A stretch of 64,000 nucleotides of DNA, taken from Sutcliffiella tianshenii (lineage in GTDB: Bacteria; Bacillota; Bacilli; Bacillales; Bacillaceae_I). The stretch is from the NCBI RefSeq assembly GCF_016908565.1, contig NZ_JAFBED010000003.1, forward strand, positions 310,001 through 374,000, read 5' to 3'. The stretch's first letter is position 1, and each line of letters starts with the position of its first letter. This document shows, one piece after another, positions 34,979 through 43,147 of the stretch. Made by a program: the position numbers and the translations under genes. The notes under the pieces are model-generated. The model was not told where the DNA came from. It made no database searches and saw only the letters and a program-made list of their open reading frames with translations.

Positions 34979-35794
34979 TTATTCACTAACCGGACTCGAA
35001 ACCTTCTCAAGTCTCTCCAAAATTCTTCTCTTTTGATATAGCATCGTCCCTGATTCGGCAAGATCGCTGACCATGGAGCGATTGGCAAAGGCACCGAAAA
35101 GTATTCCGGCGACAGGCACCATCTGAAAAAGCTTCTTCCAACCGAATGACTCCGTGAAAGTCAATGTCACCTCGCGCCAGCCTTGGAGCTGCGAAATGAC
35201 TTCGCTTGATTTTCGTTCGTCGTTTCCGAAATCGGCCAACTCATTCAATATGGCACTTTTCCCGACATAATCAGCTGTGGAAAACTGGAGGCACTTTAAA
35301 ATGAAGACCCTCTCCTTTTTGTCTTTCGGGTCGTAGCCGTGAATGACTGCGATCTCCTGGAGGGTCTTCAAGGATATCGCAAGGATTGCCGGAATGTCGA
35401 TGGCAAGAGTAAAAAGTCCACCTATACCGGTGCTTGCCCCCTGTAGCGTGGCAGCCGTCTTTCTTCTTCCGGAGAGCTCGAGTGAGACCTGTTTCATCTC
35501 GCTGACAGGTGCAGCTTGAATGTCCGATAGCTCTATTGTTTTGCGCCCCGTTTTCTTTTCAAAGTATTGCAGCACCGACTTTTCACTCGTCAAATACTCC
35601 CCGCCATTCTGAATGTAACTGCCTAGTTCATCGAGCAGGCTTCCGATCTTCGCCTGGATGAATTTCGGCGTCACCTTATCAAGCAGCTTGAATGGCAGAC
35701 GGGTAAGGCGCTCCCAGAACCAGATGCCCTTTTGATCCTTTTCCCACTTCTCAATCAACTTCATTTCGTTTAAGAGAAAGTCCCTTGTTTCCAT
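34979..35794 (-). CDS. EcsC family protein
   Basis: 271 residues from ATG 35794 (AGGTGA upstream; an in-frame start 7 codons earlier is less likely). Central glycine/alanine-rich hydrophobic stretch GASTGIGGLFTLAIDIPAIL and YDPKDKKERVFILKCLQFST are characteristic of the EcsC family. Members are found beside the EcsAB ABC transporter in B. subtilis, but function is not settled. No ecsAB here. Confidence 0.8.
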   Translation of the reverse strand: METRDFLLNEMKLIEKWEKDQKGIWFWERLTRLPFKLLDKVTPKFIQAKIGSLLDELGSYIQNGGEYLTSEKSVLQYFEKKTGRKTIELSDIQAAPVSEMKQVSLELSGRRKTAATLQGASTGIGGLFTLAIDIPAILAISLKTLQEIAVIHGYDPKDKKERVFILKCLQFSTADYVGKSAILNELADFGNDERKSSEVISQLQGWREVTLTFTESFGWKKLFQMVPVAGILFGAFANRSMVSDLAESGTMLYQKRRILERLEKVSSPVSE

Positions 35795-35823
35795 CTTTTC
35801 ATCACCTAAGTACATTATACACT

Positions 35824-35844
35824 GGGGACAAGGGACCTGTCCCC
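35824..35844. repeat. GGGGACAGG family, half copy
   Basis: GGGGACAAGGGACC then TGTCCCC, one base after the stop of the MFS gene at 35846. Confidence 0.8.
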
Positions 35845-35845
35845 G

Positions 35846-37135
35846 TCAGGCGACGCTTTCTTTTTCTTTCAGCGTCACTTCTGGGTGTGCTTTGCGGATC
35901 ACGGACGGTCTGGCCATGATGAGGACGACGGTTACGAGCATGCTTGCCGACAGGAGCAGTACCCATTGTCCCGGGAAGATGTCATAGAGTATGCCGTAGA
36001 TGACCATGCCGAGTGGGATGAGTGCCATTGCCATTGTTTCGATGATGGAAAATACCCGTCCTTTGTATTCGTCGTCGATCGTTTTTTGCAGCATGACTTG
36101 AATAGGTGTGTTGACGACTATAATCATGGAACCGAAGCAGAACATGAGCAGCATATAGTACGAGAATTGAATCCAATAGGATATGGACAATACAAGTGGC
36201 AGAGAGATGCCCCCCATTATGACGCCAAGTCCGACTATACCCCACTTGGAGACCAAAAGCGGATAGCGAACTTCTTTTCTGGCAGAAAAATAGATCGACA
36301 AGAGCAGCATTCCAAGGGAGAACGCTCCTTGGGTCAAGCCAAAATGCCGGGACTCCACATTCAACTTTTCAATCAGGATATAGGAATACCCGACTTCAAA
36401 TGCTCCAAAAAGGAAATTGATAAGCAAGCTGATCCAAAGCATGATCATGATGACAGGCTTCAGGCGCAGATAGCCTATTCCAGCTTTGATGCTTTGCCAC
36501 ATGGTTTCTTTCACTTTTTCTTCTGCTTCCTTTTTCTGTACAGTTGTAAATAGGCGGAAGTTCATCGTTGATTCAAGGATTACTGCAATGATGGAAGCCA
36601 TGATATAAATAATCAGAAATACCGGAATGGAGACTGTTCCATATAATAATCCCCCGACCGCAGGGCTTCCGATCGCGGCAAAAGATATGGACATTTGATT
36701 CAAGGCCATCGCCTTTTGGATTCGATCCTTATCAATTAGTCCTGTAATGGATGAAGTGAATGCAATTCCGGAAAACATGGAGGTAAGCGACAAAATACAT
36801 GTAGTGACATAAATAGCCGGTAGGGAGAGTCCTGATGTAAGGATAAAAATTAGAAGACCTGCTATCGCGAAGGTGGTGGCAATCTGGGAGACGATGACAA
36901 TCTTTTTTCTTGAATATCGGTCTGTGATGACTCCGGCAAATGGAGCTGCCAGTGTACGTGGGAGAATATTGCATATCAGGTTCGCCGCAAAGCTCGTCGC
37001 AGATCCCGTTGTCTGTAAAATGTAAAAACTGATTGCGAAAGTATAGACCTGAGCACCAAATGATGCAACAAGCTTACTGATCATAAAGGTATAAAGGTGA
37101 TAGGTTGCCCTTTTTATTTTATAGCTTTCCTCCAT
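35846..37135 (-). CDS. MFS efflux transporter, macrolide-efflux (MefA-like) subfamily
   Basis: 429 residues from ATG 37135 (GGGGTG 6 nt upstream); the longer frame to 37183 would run through an operator palindrome. Twelve predicted membrane segments; GVITDRYSRKKIVIVSQI is motif A and NQMSISFAAIGSPAVGGLLY follows. Substrate unknown. Divergent from an XRE-TPR regulator with twin palindromes between. Confidence 0.85.
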   Translation of the reverse strand: MEESYKIKRATYHLYTFMISKLVASFGAQVYTFAISFYILQTTGSATSFAANLICNILPRTLAAPFAGVITDRYSRKKIVIVSQIATTFAIAGLLIFILTSGLSLPAIYVTTCILSLTSMFSGIAFTSSITGLIDKDRIQKAMALNQMSISFAAIGSPAVGGLLYGTVSIPVFLIIYIMASIIAVILESTMNFRLFTTVQKKEAEEKVKETMWQSIKAGIGYLRLKPVIMIMLWISLLINFLFGAFEVGYSYILIEKLNVESRHFGLTQGAFSLGMLLLSIYFSARKEVRYPLLVSKWGIVGLGVIMGGISLPLVLSISYWIQFSYYMLLMFCFGSMIIVVNTPIQVMLQKTIDDEYKGRVFSIIETMAMALIPLGMVIYGILYDIFPGQWVLLLSASMLVTVVLIMARPSVIRKAHPEVTLKEKESVA

Positions 37136-37159
37136 TAACAACACCCCAATTTTCATAAA

Positions 37160-37231
37160 GTTTAATTTAATTAAACAAATCATATCACATACCGCTCTTC
37201 CCTTTCAAGGAAAAGTTTAATATAATTAAAC
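37160..37231. promoter_or_regulatory. twin 17-bp palindromes between MFS and XRE-TPR genes
   Basis: GTTTAATTTAATTAAAC at 37160-37176 and GTTTAATATAATTAAAC at 37215-37231, centres 55 bp apart. The second contains a TATAAT (37221-37226) that could be the -10 of the regulator gene. Likely operators of the adjacent XRE protein, controlling both directions. Confidence 0.75.
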
Positions 37232-37264
37232 AAAATAGGCGGAAGAAAGGAGCGTTCTGCAAAC

Positions 37265-38491
37265 ATGCTTGGTGAACGGATACGCAAATTAAGAAAACAG
37301 AAGAAGCTGACGCTCGAAGCTCTTGCCGGGACAGGTCTCACGAAGGGCATGCTCAGCTTGATTGAAAACAACAAGGCGAATCCTTCCATGGAGAGCCTGA
37401 CACATATTGCCGGGCAGTTGGGAGTGGAATTGGCAGAACTCTTGGGGGAAGTCAGTTCCGAGGAGCTGAGAAGTGTTCTGGAGAAGGGTGAAAAAATACA
37501 TAATACCCCGCTTGCTGTTCTACCAGATAAATCTATGCAATTGATCGAGCTGATAGCACCCTTCATTGATAAGCTGACCCAAGGCTTTGAGAGTGCACGC
37601 TTGATGGAGATTTATAGCTATGCCCTGCAACGTGAAAAGAAGCCAGACTGGCAGAAATATTTAAAAAGGGCAGCGGACATTTTTGATCAGATGAATATCT
37701 CTTCCAACAGGACTGCCATCGGGATATTCTTATCGAATATCTCGTTTCATCAGCATGATTACAGAAAGGCGCTCGAAATTTTCCTGATCGAAAGGAAGGA
37801 AATCGAAACTAACCATGCCTATATTGAACCTATGGCAAGGCTTGATTTGGACTATCATGAGGCAATCTTGTTATTTGCTGTAGGGGAATACGAAGCTGCG
37901 GTTGAAGCCATGGAAAATGCACTCGCTTTCTCCAAGGAAAAGAGGATTTTTTATCTGATAGACGACCTGTACCGCCTTGCCGCGGCGCATGCATGGATGG
38001 ACAAGAATAAAAGAAAGATGGACTATTATTTAAAAAAGCTGAAACAGTACGGGGAATTTGCTGATGACTCAATCTCCATCTACTTTTACAGATTGTTTCA
38101 AATCATCGAACTGATATCGGAAAAAAAGGAATACAGCAAAGCGCTCGATAAAGCAGAGAGCTTCCTCTCCGATCCCGAACGAATGAAGGACTATGATACG
38201 TGGTTCAACTTGGAAAAAGCAAAGGCACTCTACTATCTGGGACGTTATGAAGAGGCCCTGCAAACAATCGAAAAGGTGGGATCCATCAATAATCATCATC
38301 CGATCGACCTGACCAACCATTATATCAAGGATACCTTCAAAGCACTGATCCTTGCAGAACTCGGCAGACACGAAGAAGCCATCACTGCTGCAGAAACAGC
38401 AGTTGAAAACCTCGCCCCAATGCCAGACTCACAGCTAAAGAGATTCAGTCTGGAGGCTTTAGTGAAAATCCGTGGGGATAGGGTTCTGTGA
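37265..38491 (+). CDS. XRE-type regulator with TPR-like C-terminus
   Basis: 408 residues. HTH_3 at about 4-60 (RIRKLRKQKKLTLEALAGTG, LSLIENNKANPSMESL), then helical repeats from about 90 on (YYLGRYEEALQTIEKVG, ALILAELGRHEEAITAAETA). Same layout as the regulator at 32422-33666 but not closely alike. AAAGGAG is 12 nt before the ATG, rather far. Divergent MFS gene and twin palindromes suggest it controls efflux in response to a peptide or small molecule; no peptide gene seen. Confidence 0.8.
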   Translation: MLGERIRKLRKQKKLTLEALAGTGLTKGMLSLIENNKANPSMESLTHIAGQLGVELAELLGEVSSEELRSVLEKGEKIHNTPLAVLPDKSMQLIELIAPFIDKLTQGFESARLMEIYSYALQREKKPDWQKYLKRAADIFDQMNISSNRTAIGIFLSNISFHQHDYRKALEIFLIERKEIETNHAYIEPMARLDLDYHEAILLFAVGEYEAAVEAMENALAFSKEKRIFYLIDDLYRLAAAHAWMDKNKRKMDYYLKKLKQYGEFADDSISIYFYRLFQIIELISEKKEYSKALDKAESFLSDPERMKDYDTWFNLEKAKALYYLGRYEEALQTIEKVGSINNHHPIDLTNHYIKDTFKALILAELGRHEEAITAAETAVENLAPMPDSQLKRFSLEALVKIRGDRVL

Positions 38492-38504
38492 CCCAACTTA
38501 AAAA

Positions 38505-38556
38505 GGGGCCTGACCCCCGCCACGTTAAAGCATTAACGCAGCGGGGGGCAGGCCCC
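38505..38556. repeat. GGTGCCTGACCC family palindrome, terminator
   Basis: Arms GGGGCCTGACCCCCGC and GCGGGGGGCAGGCCCC (one mismatch), 20-nt loop, flanked by AAAAA and TTCTTTATT. Sits between convergent genes, so it probably terminates both. Confidence 0.8.
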
Positions 38557-38572
38557 TTCTTTATTCATTCAA

Positions 38573-39355
38573 TCAAATCTCCATTCCCCACCGCTCCTGC
38601 TCGGTTTCCTTCAGTTGCTTTTCTGTTTCTTCCGGATGGACGGTGCGGAATTTGTGGTGATCTGCCGGGATGATTTCAACCATGACATCGATCATATCCT
38701 GTGGGTCAAACTCTTTTAGCTTTGCTTCCTGTTCTTTCATATCTTCTTTTCTGGTAAAATGCTTCTCTTCCTCGTACCATTTCCATTTTTCCTCAGCTGC
38801 CCGTTTATTGAAGCCTGTTGCATATGGACCTGGATTGATGGTTGCCACCTTTACCCCGAACTCCGCAAGCTCAGATTTCATCGTTTGGGCAATCCCTTCA
38901 ATCGCATGCTTGGTTGCTGTATATGGGCCGACATATGGGGTTGCGGAGATGCCGGCCATGGAGCTCATGAAGACAATCTTTCCGGATCCTTTTTTCACCA
39001 GCTTACGCGCAGCATACTGAACAGACTCAAGCGTGGCAAATACATTCACCTCAAACAATGAGCGGAACCTCTCCATGGGCACTTCCCCAAGCGGTCCACC
39101 TTCATTGATTGCAGCGTTGGCTACAAATATATCAAAATCATACTTATAGATTTGCTCCAGGTCGAGACGATTCGTGATATCGAGCTTAAAAACCTCTATA
39201 TCAAGCCCCTTTTCATCCGCCTCCCGCATAAGATCCGTCTTCTGGGAAGTCAGCTCGGTCGTCGCAATCACACGATGACCATTCCTTGCAAGACCGAGTG
39301 CAGCTCCCCTGCCAAGCCCGGTACCGGCGCCTGTAATGAATATCGTTTTGCTCAT
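38573..39355 (-). CDS. short-chain dehydrogenase/reductase
   Basis: 260 residues from ATG 39355 (GAGGAGG 8 nt upstream). Rossmann motif TGAGTGLG near residue 8, NAA near 82, catalytic Ser (SSMAG) and YTATK. Classical SDR, NAD(P)-dependent; substrate unknown. The C-terminal 60 residues are charged (FTRKEDMKEQEAKLKEFDP). Confidence 0.88.
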   Translation of the reverse strand: MSKTIFITGAGTGLGRGAALGLARNGHRVIATTELTSQKTDLMREADEKGLDIEVFKLDITNRLDLEQIYKYDFDIFVANAAINEGGPLGEVPMERFRSLFEVNVFATLESVQYAARKLVKKGSGKIVFMSSMAGISATPYVGPYTATKHAIEGIAQTMKSELAEFGVKVATINPGPYATGFNKRAAEEKWKWYEEEKHFTRKEDMKEQEAKLKEFDPQDMIDVMVEIIPADHHKFRTVHPEETEKQLKETEQERWGMEI

Positions 39356-39426
39356 ATTGTTTTCCTCCTCACAAAGTTCGCTATCGTTCTTTGTTCCCAT
39401 TAGGAGGCTGCATCAAACTTAATTTA

Positions 39427-39471
39427 GGGACAGGTCCCTCGTCCCATTCAGTGGGACACGGAACCTGTCCC
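39427..39471. repeat. GGGGACAGG family palindrome at the 3' end of the exonuclease gene
   Basis: GGGACAGGTCCCTCGTCCC and GGGACACGGAACCTGTCCC, 7 nt apart. Its right arm encodes the last residues (GTGSVSH, stop) of the gene ending at 39448. Confidence 0.85.
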
Positions 39472-40422
39472 TATCAACTTCAAAAACTCCTCTTCTTTCA
39501 AAACCTTTATTTTGCTTTCCTTTTTCATCAATTCGTGGGCTTTTCTTTCCTTCGTGCTAAGTCCGTCCGGGCCAACGATGGTCGGGTCCTGCTGTCCTAC
39601 GATGAGGTAGTCAGTTTTGCCGCTGACTCCGCTTTTGATGACGGCTCCCTTATCAACCACCAGTTGCATTGCTTCCGCCCGATCAATGCTGGTCAGTTCG
39701 CCCGTGAAGACGAGGTTCTTTTCAAAAAGCGGATGCTTGTCGTCAAATTCAGTGGCAGAAGGGGTGATATCACTTACCGAGACAGAGTTAAATGTCTTTC
39801 GCACATTTGACTTTCTTGTTTTTGTTTTCGTGTAAAAACTCGTCTGAGGCTTCAAATCTACAAAACTCTTTACCGGAATCGATGAGTACGTGCTGCAGAA
39901 GCTTTGGAGCGATTTCCGCTTTCTCAGTTCCACACATCGCAATACCACTTCAGCACAGGCTCGTGAATCGGACAGGGCATTATGATGATGGTCAAGCTCC
40001 ACACCAAAATGCTCGGCTCTTGCCTTCAGCGATCCCCCCACCTTGAATCCGTTCAATCCGCGCGTGCTGATCGGAATGCTGCAGGCATAGTTGAATTCCG
40101 GGATCTCCAAGGAGTAGTGGAGCAGGGTGCTTTTTAAAACACTCATGTCAAAATAAGCGTTATGTGCAACAACCAATGTATCCGAATGAAAGAAGCCGCT
40201 GATTTCGGCCCAGACTTCATCAAATGTCGGCGCATCCTTCAAATCCGCTTCCGTCAAACCGTGCACCTTCGTGAAGGACTTGTCCACCTTAAGCCCCGGT
40301 GGTTGAATCAAATAGTACTTCTCGTCCACAATCCTATTCTGATCGACAAACACCATCCCTAACGAACAGGCACTGCTCAAATCATTGTTTGCTATCTCAA
40401 AATCAAGCGCGATAAAGTCCAT
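39448..40422 (-). CDS. DEDDh 3'-5' exonuclease with C-terminal BRCT domain
   Basis: 324 residues. Exonuclease domain 1-165: ALDFEIAN (Exo I, D-F-E), VVAHNAYFDMSVL (Exo II) and HHNALSDSRACAEV (Exo III with His). BRCT domain about 232-318 (NLVFTGELTSIDRAEAMQLV, SGKTDYLIVGQ). Similar to DNA polymerase III epsilon-like proteins of Firmicutes; role in repair or replication. The C-terminal GTGSVSH is supplied by a dispersed palindrome. Confidence 0.88.
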   Translation of the reverse strand: MDFIALDFEIANNDLSSACSLGMVFVDQNRIVDEKYYLIQPPGLKVDKSFTKVHGLTEADLKDAPTFDEVWAEISGFFHSDTLVVAHNAYFDMSVLKSTLLHYSLEIPEFNYACSIPISTRGLNGFKVGGSLKARAEHFGVELDHHHNALSDSRACAEVVLRCVELRKRKSLQSFCSTYSSIPVKSFVDLKPQTSFYTKTKTRKSNVRKTFNSVSVSDITPSATEFDDKHPLFEKNLVFTGELTSIDRAEAMQLVVDKGAVIKSGVSGKTDYLIVGQQDPTIVGPDGLSTKERKAHELMKKESKIKVLKEEEFLKLIGTGSVSH

Positions 40423-40455
40423 TAGCGTCTCCTCCTTTTCCCACTATCATACCAC

Positions 40456-40504
40456 GGGGACAGGTCCCTCGTCCCGCCCTAGGCGGGACATGGGACCTGT
40501 CCCC
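40456..40504. repeat. GGGGACAGG family palindrome
   Basis: Arms GGGGACAGGTCCC..GTCCCGCC and GGCGGGAC..GGGACCTGTCCCC with only 3 nt between. Located just after the stop of the substrate-binding protein gene on the minus strand; may terminate it. Confidence 0.88.
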
Positions 40505-40509
40505 CTGTC

Positions 40510-41577
40510 TCATCGATATACGTCTTCACGCGTGTGAAATCCATCGCGAATCACGGTTTCATCCATATTCTCTTTGTCCACCGCTATCGGTGCGAGCAGG
40601 ACGGATGGGACTTCGATTTTGCCGTTGTTGACTTTTCGGTCGGTGTCGATGTATTCGCCTTTAGCCATGCGCACTGCCAGCTCGGCCACCTCTTGGGCCA
40701 ATGTCTGGATCGGCTTGTAAACGGTCATCGTCTGTGTTCCCTGGACGATCCGCTGCGCCGCCAATAGCTCTGCGTCCTGGCCCGCAACCGGAATTTTGCC
40801 TGCGAGTCCCTGTTTTTCCAGGGCTTCGATGACCTTCCCGGCTGTGGCGTCATTGGCGGCAATGACCGCGTCTATGTCATTATTGTTGCCAGCAAGCGCC
40901 GCTTCCATGTTGGCAAAGGCGTTATCAGGCAGCCAATTCCGGGTCCACTCGTCATACACCACCGTAATGTCGCCCTTGTCTATCAGTGGCTGCAGCACGT
41001 TGAAGACGCCTTTTTTGAAAAGATGTGCATTGTTGTCCGTCTCTGCCCCACCAATGTAGACATATTTACCTTTCGGGACGAGCTTTGTGATCGCCTCGGC
41101 CTGCAATTCTCCCACCTTTTCATTGTCAAAAGAGACATACAGGTCGATATCCGAATTTTTCACCAAACGATCGTAGGAGATGACCCGTATTCCGGCGAGA
41201 TGCGCCTTGTTGACGATGGCTGCGGTCGCCTCGGCATTATGCGGCACCACCACCAGCAAGTCGACACCTTCTGCGATTAGCTTTTCGGCCTGCAGCACCT
41301 GTTCGGCATCATCCCCGTTTGCCGCGAGTATCTTCACTTCCGCTCCCAAGTCTTCCACCGCCGCCTTGAACAGATCCCGATCCCTCAGCCAGCGTTCCTC
41401 CTCAAGTGTATCCATCGAGAACCCGATTTTGATTTTGCCATCATCGACCGTTTCCTTTTCAGATAGCTTAGTAGGAACCACTGGCTCCAATGTTGTCGCT
41501 GTATTTTCGCAAGCAGAGGCAACACAGAAGACCAGCGTCAGTGCCAACATAAAAAATAATACACGCCACAAACCCAT
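40510..41577 (-). CDS. xylose/multiple-sugar-type substrate-binding lipoprotein
   Basis: 355 residues. Type II signal peptide with lipobox V-A-S-A-C (Cys23). Periplasmic-binding-protein type 1 fold of the XylF/ChvE group (IKIGFSMDTLEEERWLRDRD, VVVPHNAEATAAIV, RVISYDRLV, YIGGAETDNNAHLF). Last gene of the sensor operon, 28 bp after the response regulator. Possibly a second binding protein for the importer upstream, or a second sensor subunit. About 40% shorter in the central loop than the ChvE-like protein at 48546. Confidence 0.88.
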   Translation of the reverse strand: MGLWRVLFFMLALTLVFCVASACENTATTLEPVVPTKLSEKETVDDGKIKIGFSMDTLEEERWLRDRDLFKAAVEDLGAEVKILAANGDDAEQVLQAEKLIAEGVDLLVVVPHNAEATAAIVNKAHLAGIRVISYDRLVKNSDIDLYVSFDNEKVGELQAEAITKLVPKGKYVYIGGAETDNNAHLFKKGVFNVLQPLIDKGDITVVYDEWTRNWLPDNAFANMEAALAGNNNDIDAVIAANDATAGKVIEALEKQGLAGKIPVAGQDAELLAAQRIVQGTQTMTVYKPIQTLAQEVAELAVRMAKGEYIDTDRKVNNGKIEVPSVLLAPIAVDKENMDETVIRDGFHTREDVYR

Positions 41578-41605
41578 CTGCCTCTCCCCCTTTTATCCTG
41601 CCTGA

Positions 41606-43147
41606 TCAAACTTTATTGCCAAGCAATGTTTTCCTATATTCCTTCGGAGACATGTGGCACATTTTCTTGAACACCTTTGAAAAATAGTTCGGATCGTGAT
41701 AGCCGACCTCAAAGGTGATTTCCTTGATGCTTCTTTCAGGATCCCCCATCAGCCGCTTCGCTTTTTCAATGCGGCATTCTGTCAGAAAATCGATATAGTT
41801 GACGCCTAGTTTTTCCTTGAACATTTTACTGATATAGATCGGGCTGAGCCCTACTTTATCCGCCAGGGCATCTAGGGTGATGTCCTCGTGGGAGTGCTCC
41901 ATGATAAACTGCTTTAATTGGTGGATCGTGTCCGCTTCCATCCGGGCGTAATGCCCGATATAGGCCTGCCTCATACGATCAAGCAGCTGCCCCGTTTCTG
42001 TCCGAAGCTGACGGTAGTCCAATAGGTTAAAAGAATACATCGGTGTGCCGATCTCCACCCCCATTTCACTCAGCACGCGTGAAGCCACCCACAGCACCTC
42101 CTGCACCCGTTGCTGTGTATGCAATAGCTCAGTCCGCTCCTTCTCCAAGCATTGAATCATGCTCATCACATAAGAACGTATCTCATCCCACTGTCCAAGC
42201 CTGACTTCATCGGCAAACTCTTTTTTCTGATGCCTGTTCAGGTCCGCCTCACTGCCTGCCCCCATGACCGGTACATCCGAAGAAAAACGATACTTAACAG
42301 GCAGACCTGTATTCACTGTTGCCATGAGTGCATCATGATAGGATTCCCGTACCCGATTCAGCGAGTCACACACGCTTCCGATCCCGATAAACCAGCCTTG
42401 AACAGGATCGGCGCTTCCTAAAGCAAGGATCTCTCGAGCAAGTGCTGTCGCCTGCGCCCGGTACGACCTTGACCGATCACGAAATACGATAACCGGAAGC
42501 TGCGAACCGTTTAGTGCCCCGATCCATCCGCTCTTTGTCCTCCTCACCTTTTCCTTAACTGTGGGATAAAGATGCTCTGAACCCGCAGGCAGCATCAAGA
42601 GCATCACAAACATCTCATCCGTCGACTTCGTATCGAGCATCTCCACCAGCATATCCAGATGCACTTCATGCACATGGTCGAACAGAAGCTGTGTCACGAC
42701 GTCTGTTTCCACAAGTGACAGGGTTTTCTGCAACGCTTCCTGCTGCACCTTGCTTTCTGCCAGCTTTTTCTGTTCCTCTTCGATCTGGCCGATCACTTTT
42801 CCGACTGTCACCACAATTTCGCTTGCTTTGCTCGGTTTCAGTACATAGTCCTTTACACCAAGCTTGATTGCCTGCTTCATATAGTCAAAGGTGTCGAAAG
42901 CGGTGACCATGATGAATTTCACTGCTGGATTGTCGGCACTGATCAGCTCCACCGCCTCCAGCCCGTTCATTCCTGGCATTTTAATATCCATCAGGACTAA
43001 ATCCGGTCGGAATTCCCCCGCCATCTCCACTGCCATTCTCCCATTTTTAGCCTGCCTTACCACAATTCCGGGAAACCCTTTTTCCAGAATGGCCTGCATG
43101 CCTTCGCGTTCTATCTGTTCATCATCCACGATCAGGAGTTTTATCAT
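41606..43147 (-). CDS. AraC-type response regulator, YesN-like
   Basis: 513 residues. Receiver domain with Asp54 (LVLMDIKMPGMNG) and Lys in YVLKPSK; a middle region of about 280 residues; C-terminal AraC helix-turn-helix pair (about 410-510, LADKVGLSPIYISKMFKEKL, EITFEVGYHDPNYFSKVFKK). Start overlaps the kinase stop by 4 bp (ATGA). Expected to activate the sugar importer upstream. Confidence 0.92.
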   Translation of the reverse strand: MIKLLIVDDEQIEREGMQAILEKGFPGIVVRQAKNGRMAVEMAGEFRPDLVLMDIKMPGMNGLEAVELISADNPAVKFIMVTAFDTFDYMKQAIKLGVKDYVLKPSKASEIVVTVGKVIGQIEEEQKKLAESKVQQEALQKTLSLVETDVVTQLLFDHVHEVHLDMLVEMLDTKSTDEMFVMLLMLPAGSEHLYPTVKEKVRRTKSGWIGALNGSQLPVIVFRDRSRSYRAQATALAREILALGSADPVQGWFIGIGSVCDSLNRVRESYHDALMATVNTGLPVKYRFSSDVPVMGAGSEADLNRHQKKEFADEVRLGQWDEIRSYVMSMIQCLEKERTELLHTQQRVQEVLWVASRVLSEMGVEIGTPMYSFNLLDYRQLRTETGQLLDRMRQAYIGHYARMEADTIHQLKQFIMEHSHEDITLDALADKVGLSPIYISKMFKEKLGVNYIDFLTECRIEKAKRLMGDPERSIKEITFEVGYHDPNYFSKVFKKMCHMSPKEYRKTLLGNKV

